Shown here in pieces: positions 7,655 through 14,763 of a stretch of DNA of 33,453 nt. The position numbers were made by a program, and so were the translations under genes. The notes under the pieces were generated by a model that had not been told where the DNA came from, did no database searches, and worked only from the letters and a program-made list of their open reading frames with translations. Positions within the stretch are counted from its first letter, which is position 1. Each line of letters begins with the position of its first letter. Source of the DNA: Bacillota bacterium (GTDB lineage: Bacteria; Bacillota; Sulfobacillia; Sulfobacillales; JAIMBI01); assembly GCA_021846505.1 (NCBI GenBank), contig JAJZWV010000041.1, positions 1-33,453 of the forward strand, in the 5' to 3' direction.

Positions 7655-8470
7655 ATGCCAGCAGTCGAGGGAGGAGCCGCACTGCCTCCCGAGAGCTTTG
7701 ATGCCGCCCGGGTCCGGCTGGACGGTGTCCGCGCCTTGGTCACAGGAGCCTCCAGCGGACTGGGCCTGGCCATGGCTCGGGCCCTGCTGGACGCCGGAGC
7801 CACCGTGGCGCTGGCGTCCCGCCCCGGCCCCCGCCTCGCCGCAGCCGCCAGCGGCCTCCGCGCGTCTCTCCCGCGAGCGCACACCCTCGCCGTCGATGTG
7901 CGCGACGCAGCGTCGGTGGCGGCGGCGCGCCGCTGGGTGGAGCGCCGCTGGGGCGGGCTGGACGTGCTGGTGAACAATGCCGGGCTCGGAATGCGCACCG
8001 TCAATCCGCGGTTCATGGTGGATCCCGCGCCGTTTTACACCGTGTCGCCCGACGGCTTCCGGGCTGTCGTCGACACCAACCTGACCGGGTATTTTCTCGT
8101 GGCGCGCGCCTTGGCGCCGGTCATGGTGCAGGCGGGCCGCGGCAAGATTGTCAACATCTCCACGAGCCACAGCACGATGCGCCAGCGCGGGTTCGTGCCC
8201 TACGGCCCGTCGCGGGCGGGCGCCGAGTCCCTCTCGCTCATCATGGCGGCCGATTTGGCGGACTCCGGGGTGACAGTCAATATGCTGCTGCCCGGCGGTG
8301 CCGTCGATACCGGCATGATTCCGGAGGAGTTGAAGGACGAGCTGGAGCATCCCCTACTCGCCCCCGACATCATGGGGGCCCCGATTAAGTACTTGGCGTC
8401 GCCGGCGTCCGATGGGATAACCGGGCAGCGGTTTGTGGCCACCGACTTCATCAAGGCGGCGCCGCCTTGA
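7655..8470 (+). CDS. Short-chain dehydrogenase/reductase (SDR)
   Basis: This is a 271-residue classical SDR with a Rossmann fold. The cofactor motif TGASSGLG lies at residues 30-37 (the residues after beta-2 suggest NADP(H), but this is not certain). NNAG is at 107-110. The catalytic region has serines near 169-173 followed by PYGPSRAGAE. The expected Tyr-x-x-x-Lys is Tyr183-Gly-Pro-Ser-Arg187, so the usual Lys is an Arg. The C-terminal PGGAVDTGMIP matches the 'P-G-x-x-x-T' block. ATG 7655 is supported by GGGAGG upstream. The substrate is unknown. A hairpin at 8475-8500 follows the stop and may separate it from the selenoprotein gene on the same strand. Confidence 0.9.
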   Translation: MPAVEGGAALPPESFDAARVRLDGVRALVTGASSGLGLAMARALLDAGATVALASRPGPRLAAAASGLRASLPRAHTLAVDVRDAASVAAARRWVERRWGGLDVLVNNAGLGMRTVNPRFMVDPAPFYTVSPDGFRAVVDTNLTGYFLVARALAPVMVQAGRGKIVNISTSHSTMRQRGFVPYGPSRAGAESLSLIMAADLADSGVTVNMLLPGGAVDTGMIPEELKDELEHPLLAPDIMGAPIKYLASPASDGITGQRFVATDFIKAAPP

Positions 8471-8474
8471 GAGC

Positions 8475-8500
8475 CGGGAGGTCGCTTCGCCGCCCTCCCG
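8475..8500 (+). terminator. Hairpin downstream of the SDR gene
   Basis: CGGGAGG (8475-8481) pairs with CCTCCCG (8494-8500) around a 12-nt loop, starting 5 nt after the SDR stop. No T-tract follows, so it is a weak intrinsic terminator candidate or a 3' stabiliser. It leaves room for a separate promoter before the selenoprotein gene (a TATAGA lies at 8525-8530). Confidence 0.35.
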
Positions 8501-8567
8501 CATCCTGGGCATCCTGGCGGCACGTATAGATGGTCTGAGCAAACAGAATCGCAAGGAGGCAGGCAGC

Positions 8568-8804
8568 ATGAAGATTCAGGTGCGCTACTGCACGGCGTGA
8601 GGGTATCTCGAGCATGCCACCCGGGTGGTGGCGGAAGTTTTAGGGGCCAAGGCTTCCCTGGTGTCGTCCGCCGAGGTGATTCCCGGAAAGGACGGGGTCT
8701 TTTTGGTGTCCGCCGGCGGCAACATCATTTTCTCCAAGGAGCAGGAGCAGCGCTTTCCGCACCCGGGCGAGGTGGTCAAGCGGCTCGAGGCCCTCGGGTC
8801 CTGA
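8568..8804 (+). CDS. SelW/SelT-like (Rdx family) selenoprotein, UGA = Sec11
   Basis: ATG 8568 is preceded by AAGGAGG at 8 nt spacing. It opens a 79-codon frame containing one internal TGA (8598-8600, codon 11) and ending at TGA 8802-8804. With UGA read as selenocysteine, the N-terminus is MKIQVRYCTAUGYLEHA: a beta strand followed by Cys8-x-x-Sec11. This is the thioredoxin-like redox motif of SelW/SelT/SelH-type Rdx proteins (CxxU or CxxC), with the UGA exactly at the family's Sec/Cys position. After the UGA the same frame continues with conserved Rdx features: GKDGVFLVSAGGNIIFSKEQ, then RFPHPGEVVKRLEALG, the usual 'G-x-F-x-V-x-x-x-G-x-x-I-F-S-K' and 'R-F-P-x-P-x-E' blocks. A SECIS-like hairpin follows the UGA. 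The role is probably a small cytoplasmic thiol/selenol oxidoreductase. The CPBP protease gene starts 4 nt after the stop, suggesting co-translation. The alternative, a nonsense mutant of a Cys form, is less likely given the downstream frame conservation. Confidence 0.88.
8601..8634 (+). promoter_or_regulatory. Putative bacterial SECIS element
   Basis: Immediately after the UGA codon the mRNA can fold GCCACC (8616-8621) with GGTGGC (8627-8632) around a five-base loop CGGGU. The loop begins 21 nt after the UGA, within the 16-37 nt range reported for bacterial SECIS elements, and has G as its second base, meeting the rule that one of the first two loop bases is G. SelB would bind this structure to deliver Sec-tRNA. 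The structure lies inside the coding region, as is normal in bacteria. Confidence 0.7.
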
Positions 8805-8808
8805 CCGC

Positions 8809-9393
8809 ATGACGCTGGCACCAGGTCCAGCGGCGGCCGCCGGCTTAGGCGCCGGCAGTGTGCTATTCCTGACCACCTGGGGCGTCCTGGCGGCCGCGGG
8901 CGCCGTGGCTCCGGCGGAGCCCACACGGGGTTCCCGCCGCTTTTGGCTGACGGTGCTGGCGCTGCTGGCGCTCTCCGCCGTCGAAGAAGTGGTGTTTCGG
9001 GGAGCCGTTTTAGGATGGGGCCAGCGCCTTCTCGGCACGCCCGCGGCGCTGGCGCTCTCCTCCGTCGGGTTTGCCGCCAGCCACGCCTTTCCCACTCGCC
9101 TGACCATCACCACGTGGATCAACCTCACCCTCTATGGGGTGCTGTTTGGGCTCGCCTATCTGGCGGGCGGGCTGCCCGCGTCCATCGCGCTTCATGGCAG
9201 CTGGAATGCCTGGGAGTGGGGCAGCGGCTTTGCCGTCAGCGGCCCCACCACCACCCGCATGCTGCCCGCTCCCCCGGCACGCCGCCTGATGCCACGGGTG
9301 CCCTACGGGCCGGAGGGCCACTGGGCCGCTACCGTGTGCTGCCTGGCCGCCACGGCGGCGATGCTGGCGGCCGCGCCCCCGCTCGGCCGGTAA
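8809..9393 (+). CDS. CPBP family intramembrane metalloprotease (Abi/CAAX-like)
   Basis: This 194-residue membrane protein carries the CPBP (PF02517-type) motifs: AVEEVVFRGAVLG (Glu59-Glu60 and Arg64, motif 1), SHAFPT (His92, motif 2) and SIALHGSWNAWEWG (His129 and Asn133, motif 3). These residues form the intramembrane zinc site in Rce1-like proteases. Bacterial relatives act in bacteriocin self-immunity, protein processing or unknown roles. Hydrophobic segments occupy most of the chain. The start is 4 nt past the selenoprotein stop, so translation is probably coupled and the two genes form an operon. The functional link between the two is not known. A convergent glycosyltransferase gene ends 19 bp downstream. 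Confidence 0.88.
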   Translation: MTLAPGPAAAAGLGAGSVLFLTTWGVLAAAGAVAPAEPTRGSRRFWLTVLALLALSAVEEVVFRGAVLGWGQRLLGTPAALALSSVGFAASHAFPTRLTITTWINLTLYGVLFGLAYLAGGLPASIALHGSWNAWEWGSGFAVSGPTTTRMLPAPPARRLMPRVPYGPEGHWAATVCCLAATAAMLAAAPPLGR

Positions 9394-9412
9394 GGCCGGC
9401 GGCCACCCCCAG

Positions 9413-10621
9413 CTATCCGGCCATGCCAGCGGCCCCCTTGAAGGCAAACACCTCATCTGCGGCGCGCGTGGCACCTCCCGCCGCCCGCAGTGACTCTCCA
9501 ATCTCCTGGGAGGCCTCCCTCACCGAGTCATCGGCCAGCAGGCGGTCGATGTGGCGGCGGAACTCGGTCGGAGAAAGGTCCCGCTGGCTCAGCGACAGGC
9601 CCGCCCCCATCTCCGCCACGCGATCTGCCACATCAAACTGATCGGCACCCTGGGGAAAGACGATTAGCGGGACCCCGTTCAGCAGCCCTTCACTGACACT
9701 GTTCATCCCGCCGTGGGTAACGAACAGTTGCGCGTGCTCCAGCACCTGCAGCTGGGGGACATAGCTCTTGACCACGAAATTCGGCGGGATCGACCCCAAG
9801 TCCGCCAGCGTCGTTTTGGCCCCGGCCGAGAGGATGACGCGATAGGAGCGGTCCCCGAGCGCATCGAAGCAGAACCGATAAAACGCCGGCGCCTGGCTAA
9901 ACACCGTGCCCAGCGAAATATAAATGAGCCGGTCGCCTGGGACCTCCCCAAGATCCATCGGATCTGCGGCGGGAGCCGACCCTCCCGTGGGGCCAACAAA
10001 CTTGAACGAATCATCAACGCGATCGGCGTCGGGCTGAAAGCGCCGAGAGGTGTAGACGAGCGTACGCAGCGCCGGGTTGCAGTAGGCGTCATACACCGAG
10101 TCCACCTGCACCCCATATTCCTGACGCACTGCGTCGCATGCCTCGCCAAATTGCTCAATCAGGCGCGTGTACTCCGCTTCGGACGTCTCGGCCGCCAAAC
10201 GGCGGAGCATCCGGCCCACGACCGCCGGCGGCCTGGCAAAGGTCGTGCAGGAGGCGACCGCGGGCACATTGAGCAGCTGGGCCGCGATGCGCCCGCTGCC
10301 CAGGATGGTGTCATGGATGACGTAGTCGAACCGCTCTCCCTGGGCTGCCTCCAGCACCCGGGGGACAACCACCTCGGCGCAGCGCAAAAGTCCGGTGGCC
10401 ACGCCCACGAAGTTGCGGACATCTGCCGTCCGCATGATTTCCGCGAGCCGATGGGCATCAACAGTGCGCACCGCGGCGCCAGCGGCTTCCACCCGGCGGC
10501 GCATCGGCTCCGTGGTCAGATACACGACGTCCTCTCCGCGGCGGGTTAGCTCGCGCACGAGCTCGAGGGTGGGGTTCACATGCCCCTCCAGCCCTCCATT
10601 CACAAATAACACACGGGCCAT
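9413..10621 (-). CDS. UGT/MGT-type (GT1) glycosyltransferase
   Basis: The 402-residue protein has the GT-B fold of macrolide-type glycosyltransferases (YjiC/MGT, GT family 1). The N-terminal acceptor domain begins MARVLFVNGGLEGHVNPTLE, with the G-x-H-x-x-P nucleotide-sugar GT hallmark. The C-terminal donor domain has LIYISLGTVF, the signature VTHGGMNSVSEGLLNGVPL and FPQGADQFDVADRV, where the D-Q pair contacts the donor sugar. These enzymes transfer a sugar from UDP- or dTDP-sugar to small hydrophobic acceptors, often antibiotics, flavonoids or carotenoids; the acceptor here is unknown. ATG 10621 is preceded by GGGAGG at suitable spacing. The gene is monocistronic and diverges from the next glycosyltransferase locus across about 320 bp. 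Confidence 0.9.
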   Translation of the reverse strand: MARVLFVNGGLEGHVNPTLELVRELTRRGEDVVYLTTEPMRRRVEAAGAAVRTVDAHRLAEIMRTADVRNFVGVATGLLRCAEVVVPRVLEAAQGERFDYVIHDTILGSGRIAAQLLNVPAVASCTTFARPPAVVGRMLRRLAAETSEAEYTRLIEQFGEACDAVRQEYGVQVDSVYDAYCNPALRTLVYTSRRFQPDADRVDDSFKFVGPTGGSAPAADPMDLGEVPGDRLIYISLGTVFSQAPAFYRFCFDALGDRSYRVILSAGAKTTLADLGSIPPNFVVKSYVPQLQVLEHAQLFVTHGGMNSVSEGLLNGVPLIVFPQGADQFDVADRVAEMGAGLSLSQRDLSPTEFRRHIDRLLADDSVREASQEIGESLRAAGGATRAADEVFAFKGAAGMAG

Positions 10622-10944
10622 AGAGCGTCCTCCCTCTCAACGCCGCGCACAGTGATACGCCACAGCTCAGACGGCGCTGGCGACCCGGGATGCCCTCTCG
10701 GGCACCTGTATCGCATCACGACTGGGCAACGGGCCCCGCGCACGGCTTGGCGCTGACAGCATTTCGCTCCCGCTGGGTCTTTTCCTTCCCATCCTCTCGT
10801 CGTCCGCCCCGTTCCTCCCGCGCCTCCGGGCGCCGGGAGTATCCCACCGCACCCGCCTGCGAGCAGGACACCGGGCGGGCGCGGCGAATGCCGCATCCAT
10901 CAGTGCCATCCCCGTGACTGACGCTAGGAGGAAGGGTGGTCACC
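10622..10944. other. Divergent intergenic region, 323 bp
   Basis: No gene was recognised here. It should hold the promoters of the two divergently transcribed glycosyltransferase loci. A small hairpin TGCCC-TCTC-GGGCA lies near 10690. No consensus promoter could be assigned with confidence. Confidence 0.4.
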
Positions 10945-11007
10945 ATGACAAGTCTCACCGCACCGTGCCCAACTCCTCTCCGGGGCAGGCAGGGCGTCTG
11001 GCCATGA
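10945..11007 (+). CDS. 20-codon leader ORF coupled to the GT-B gene
   Basis: ATG 10945 follows a strong purine-rich ribosome binding site (AGGAGGAAGGGTGG, 10926-10939). It encodes a 20-residue peptide, MTSLTAPCPTPLRGRQGVWP, whose TGA (11005-11007) overlaps the ATG of the following glycosyltransferase as ATGA. The glycosyltransferase start itself has only a weak ribosome binding site, so ribosomes terminating on the leader could re-initiate there. The peptide has no recognised domain. An alternative is that a GTG at 10914, in the glycosyltransferase frame, is the real start, but it has no ribosome binding site. A third option is an undetected frameshift in the assembly. Confidence 0.5.
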   Translation: MTSLTAPCPTPLRGRQGVWP

Positions 11008-12107
11008 CGGCCTGGCTGCTGTGCGGCTTGTTTGCGTGGGAAGCCCCGGGCCTGACCGGCTCACCTCGCCTCATGGCCCGCACGCTGGCGCACCTGCACC
11101 CGGACACCCCGATATTTTACTTAGATCCCCTGCATCTGACGGCGGTCAGCCAAGCGCTGCTCTACCGGGCGCACAAGCGCGGCCCACTGTGGCGGGTAGT
11201 GCGGGCCGACGGCCCCTGGGGCGCTGCCGGCCATCCTGCCTCTGCGGCAGACTGGCGTCATCTGTCGCAGGCGCACCCGCTGGTGTGGTACTCCACCTCT
11301 TATCACCTGGGGGAGCACTCGTGGATGCAGCATCTCGCGCCGGAGGTGTGGGTCTATAGCGTGCTGGAAAACGCCGTGGCGCTGATGGGCCCAGAGCGCC
11401 AGGTCCATGAGCGCGCGCTGGCCCGGGCCGATGTGGTGGTGTCCAATTCACCTCCCGTCACTCAGAGCTTGGCCGGCCTCGTCAATCCGGCCAAGCTTTT
11501 AGAGTGGGGGATGGCCGTCCACCCTGACTTTTGGGAGCGCACGGCCATCCCGCCCTGCTGGACCTTCGGCTTCTTCGGCCACCTCATGCCGTGGATCGAC
11601 TTTGACGCGCTGGAAGAGCTGGCCGCCCAACATCCCCGGGAATCCATCGCGCTGGTGGGCCCCCTGCACAAGGATTCCGCCAGCCTCGTCACCGCTCTGT
11701 GCCAGCGCCGACCCAGCATCCATTGGCTCGGCCCCCGGCCCTACGAGGATTTGCCCGACTTTGCCGCCGCGTGCGAGGTGATGCTGCTGCCGCGCCGGCG
11801 CTCGCCCGTGTCCGACGCCTGTGATCCCGTCAAGCTTTATGAGTACCTGGCCGCGGCCAAGCCGGTGGCCACCAACTTCCCGGTCTCCCCGGCCCTGGGC
11901 CGGTTTGTGTACAGCGGCGCCACGCCCATTCAGTTCGCGGCCGCTGCCGCGGCGGCGCTTGCCGACGCGCGAAGCCATTTGGGCCGGCACCGCGACCCCG
12001 CACTGCCGGCGCTGCTTGCCGATCGCTCCTGGACCGCCCGGGCGGGGGCCATTTGGGACCGCACGGCGGGCCCTTGGATCCTTGACCCAGCCGCTGAGCG
12101 CTCCTAG
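11004..12107 (+). CDS. GT-B fold glycosyltransferase (family 4-like)
   Basis: The 367-residue protein begins MTAWLLCGLFAWEAPGLTGS, the glycine-rich first strand-loop of a GT-B enzyme. The second domain starts at about WTFGFFGHLMPWIDFDALEE. It continues with IALVGPLHKDS, IHWLGPRPYEDLPDFAAACE, and SDACDPVKLYEYLAAAKPVA. The last is an acidic-x-x-K-x-x-E-Y-L-A-x-G-K-P-V-like donor-binding motif as in GT4 enzymes. It probably transfers a sugar in cell-envelope or exopolysaccharide synthesis; donor and acceptor are unknown. The ATG at 11004 overlaps the stop of a 20-codon leader ORF, implying translational coupling. A TPR-like gene follows 65 bp downstream on the same strand. Confidence 0.8.
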   Translation: MTAWLLCGLFAWEAPGLTGSPRLMARTLAHLHPDTPIFYLDPLHLTAVSQALLYRAHKRGPLWRVVRADGPWGAAGHPASAADWRHLSQAHPLVWYSTSYHLGEHSWMQHLAPEVWVYSVLENAVALMGPERQVHERALARADVVVSNSPPVTQSLAGLVNPAKLLEWGMAVHPDFWERTAIPPCWTFGFFGHLMPWIDFDALEELAAQHPRESIALVGPLHKDSASLVTALCQRRPSIHWLGPRPYEDLPDFAAACEVMLLPRRRSPVSDACDPVKLYEYLAAAKPVATNFPVSPALGRFVYSGATPIQFAAAAAAALADARSHLGRHRDPALPALLADRSWTARAGAIWDRTAGPWILDPAAERS

Positions 12108-12172
12108 GATGGCAAGACAGCGCGCAGGGACCGGCGCCGTCCCACTGGCTGGTTAGGATGGAGGAACCGCCG

Positions 12173-13483
12173 ATGAGCTTTCCAAGGTCGCACGCCTTAT
12201 CGAGCGAGGAGCAGACCTGGGTGCGGCAAAATGTGCTGCGCCTGCGCATGGCCCGGCCGCGCGACGCTGCGGCTGTCCCCGTGCCTCCCGCCAGCGAGCG
12301 GCTGGACGAGCTGTCGCTGGCCAAAATTGCCTTGGCACTGGGCGTCTCGCCACGTGACTTGGCCACCAATCCGGACCACCTCGCCAAGCGGCTCCGCCAC
12401 ACATTGGCCCGGGTCACCCAGGCGTCCCAAAGTGGCGGCGAAGCGTCCCGACTGGCTTTAGCCGCATGGCAGGAGGCGCAGCACTGGGCCTTTCCCGTTT
12501 ACGCGGGCCAAGCCGCCGACTGGCTGGGTCGGCAGGCGCTCGCCGAGCACCGCCCGCTGGATGCCGTCACCTGGCTCCTGCGCGCCCTGGGCACGCCGCT
12601 GGGCACAGAGGCCGCGAGCCGCCGCGACCTCGTAGCCCAACTGGGGGAGGCGCTGATGCTTGCCGAGCACTACGATATTGCCCAAGCCGCCCTGTCCAGC
12701 GTAGAGCCGGGCGCGGGGGGCGGCGCGCAAGGGGATGTGCAGGCGGCCACGGCCTACGCCGCCAGCCTACTGCTGCAGGGCCGCTCTGCGGAGGCCGTCG
12801 CCGCGTACCGCCAGGTGCTCGGTGGGTCGGGAAACATCCCACTGCGGGTGGAGGTCCAGGCGTGGCTGGGACTGGGAGCGGCGGTGGCGCTCACGGGTGA
12901 CATTGGCGGGGCCCAGGCCGCTTCCGCTGCCGCCAGTGACTTGCTGGATCGGGAGTCCATGCCAGACCTCCACACATCACTCTATGCCAACGACTTGTGG
13001 TGTGCGGCGGTGGCCGCGCCGTGGCAGGAGGCCCGCCGGTTGCTGCAGGCCGCCATTTCTGAGGCGGTGCTGCCGTTTGTCCGCGCCAACTTGCATGACA
13101 CCTTGGCGTACGTGCTGTGCCGGAGCGAGCAGTGGGAGGCCGCGTGGGATGCTTGCACCCAGGGACTCCTCGAACTGCGCCAGGCGAGTGGCGGATCGCA
13201 CTTGCTGAAGGCGCGGCTCTTGTGGGCGCGGGCCGTCGCGGCCCAGCATTTGGGCCGCGGCGGCGCGCTCACGGATCGCGAGTGGGCGGAGGACCTCTTT
13301 GACTTAGTGGGCGCCTGGGGCCACTGGGCGGCGCTGCCGCCCTGGCCGGATGACCCGCCTTCAGCCGGCGGTGCGCACCGCCTCCTGGATCGCGCCGACG
13401 GCGCGGTGCACTTCGGCGAGCGTGTTGTAAGGCGCCAGTCCCAGCCGCACGGCCCCGGTACCCCCTTGGGCTTCGAGCCGTAA
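12173..13483 (+). CDS. TPR-like helical repeat protein, function unknown
   Basis: This 436-residue, alanine- and leucine-rich protein is predicted to be almost all alpha-helical. From about residue 95 on, paired helices resemble tetratricopeptide repeats (for example EAQHWAFPVYAGQAADWLG, QGDVQAATAYAASLLLQG, RSAEAVAAYRQVLG, NLHDTLAYVLCRSEQWEAAW). The N-terminal part (SLAKIALALGVSPRDLA) could be a small HTH-like bundle. No enzyme motif is seen, so a scaffold or regulator role is the best guess. GGAGG at 12161 supports ATG 12173 rather than the in-frame ATG 12158. The last 40 or so codons lie antisense to the 3' end of the convergent aminotransferase gene, and that C-terminus is unlike the repeats, so the original stop may have been lost. 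Confidence 0.65.
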   Translation: MSFPRSHALSSEEQTWVRQNVLRLRMARPRDAAAVPVPPASERLDELSLAKIALALGVSPRDLATNPDHLAKRLRHTLARVTQASQSGGEASRLALAAWQEAQHWAFPVYAGQAADWLGRQALAEHRPLDAVTWLLRALGTPLGTEAASRRDLVAQLGEALMLAEHYDIAQAALSSVEPGAGGGAQGDVQAATAYAASLLLQGRSAEAVAAYRQVLGGSGNIPLRVEVQAWLGLGAAVALTGDIGGAQAASAAASDLLDRESMPDLHTSLYANDLWCAAVAAPWQEARRLLQAAISEAVLPFVRANLHDTLAYVLCRSEQWEAAWDACTQGLLELRQASGGSHLLKARLLWARAVAAQHLGRGGALTDREWAEDLFDLVGAWGHWAALPPWPDDPPSAGGAHRLLDRADGAVHFGERVVRRQSQPHGPGTPLGFEP

Positions 13484-14623
13484 GTCCCAGTTGTGGGCAT
13501 AAAACGTGCCTGCCGACACAAAGATGCCTTGGTCCCCCAAAATGCGGCCCAAGGTGGGCGTGGGCAGCCCCGCCACGGCAAATGACACCGTGGGTGCGCG
13601 CGGCCCGCCATCGGGTGCACGTCCGTACCGCGTCAGTCCTGGCACGCCTCCCAGCCCCTCCCACAGCACGCCAAACAGCTCGGCCTCGTAGGCCCCCATG
13701 CGCTCCATGGCGGCGGTCAGGGCCTCGCGCCGGCTCCCAGGTTCCCCGGGAGCCCAGCCGGCGATGAAGTCAATGGCTGCCACCAGTCCCGCCAAGCCTT
13801 CATGGTTCTTGGTCCCGGTTTCGATGCACTCCGGCGGCGTGTCCACCTGCGGGCGCACGCGGGCGGGCGCCAGCCCCCGGAACGCACCGGGCGCGGCGTA
13901 CAACATTCCCACGCCGTGCGGGCCAAAAAACTTGTAGGCGGAGCACAGGAGAAAGTCTGGCTCCACCGCCGCCGTGTCGATCGGCAAGTGGGGGGCCCAG
14001 TGCACCGCATCCACCACCAGCCGGGCGCCCACGTCGCGGGTGCGGGCCCGAATGGGCGCCAGCGGCGTGACGGACCCGGTGGCGTTCGAGGCCCCCACCA
14101 CCGCCACCAGCTTAGTGTGCGGGCCAATCAGCCCCAAGAGCCGCTCTAGGTCCAGCGTGCCGCCCTCGGGCAGCATCGGCGCCCAGCGCACCACTAGTCC
14201 CAGCCGCTGGGCGAGGCGAAGCCACGGCGCCACGTTGCCGTCATGGTCCAAATCGGTCAGCACCAGCTCATCCCCCGGCTGCAGCACGCCGCTCATCGCT
14301 TCCGCCAGCGCAAACGACAGGGTGGTCATGTTGGCCCCAAACGAAATGGTGGCCCCTGCTGGCGCATGCAGAAAGTCGGCCGCCGCCGCCCGCGCGTCCT
14401 CGATGAGTCGGTCGGTCAGCTGGCTGGTGATATAGGCGCCATGGGTGTTGGCACTGCCCTGCCGCCAGTAGTTGGCCAAGGCGTCAATCACCACCGACGG
14501 CATCTGAGAGCCGCCCGGGCCGTCCAAATACACGACCGGCTGGCCCGCGACCGTGCGCTCGAGCGCCGGAAACTCGCGGCGGACCTCCTCGATGGGCCAT
14601 GACACGCCTAACGCTCTGGTCAT
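13361..14623 (-). CDS. Class V aminotransferase, cysteine-desulfurase-like (VC1184-type)
   Basis: This is a 420-residue fold-type I PLP enzyme. The N-terminal VVYLDGPGGSQMPSVVIDAL is typical of the VC1184 subfamily of cysteine-desulfurase-like proteins. SANTHGAYITSQ and SFGANMTTLSFALA contribute to the PLP pocket. Asp205 and His208 (VVDAVHWAPH) contact the cofactor, and Lys231 in CSAYKFFGPHGVGMLY is the Schiff-base lysine. The loop that in SufS/NifS carries the persulfide cysteine reads SAGTFYAHNW here and has no Cys, so sulfur transfer by the standard route is doubtful; an aminotransferase or lyase on another substrate is possible. ATG 14623 has GGAGGAG upstream. The 3' end overlaps the convergent TPR-like gene by 123 bp. 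Confidence 0.88.
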   Translation of the reverse strand: MTRALGVSWPIEEVRREFPALERTVAGQPVVYLDGPGGSQMPSVVIDALANYWRQGSANTHGAYITSQLTDRLIEDARAAAADFLHAPAGATISFGANMTTLSFALAEAMSGVLQPGDELVLTDLDHDGNVAPWLRLAQRLGLVVRWAPMLPEGGTLDLERLLGLIGPHTKLVAVVGASNATGSVTPLAPIRARTRDVGARLVVDAVHWAPHLPIDTAAVEPDFLLCSAYKFFGPHGVGMLYAAPGAFRGLAPARVRPQVDTPPECIETGTKNHEGLAGLVAAIDFIAGWAPGEPGSRREALTAAMERMGAYEAELFGVLWEGLGGVPGLTRYGRAPDGGPRAPTVSFAVAGLPTPTLGRILGDQGIFVSAGTFYAHNWDLRLEAQGGTGAVRLGLAPYNTLAEVHRAVGAIQEAVRTAG

Positions 14624-14763
14624 TGGTTCTCCTCCGTTCTTCGGGCTCGGGCGCCGCCCCGCGCGGGGCGGCGGGCGCAGAAAAACTTGGCCGCCCGTGC
14701 TACATTAACACCATGCAGCACCATACGCGCCATGCGTTGGCGTGAGTTTCGAGGAGGTGGGCG

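Noticed and set aside
8568-8600. Reading the selenoprotein locus as a 10-codon peptide or nonsense pseudogene
   Set aside because: The frame after UGA keeps Rdx-family motifs, has no other stop for 67 codons and carries a suitable SECIS hairpin.
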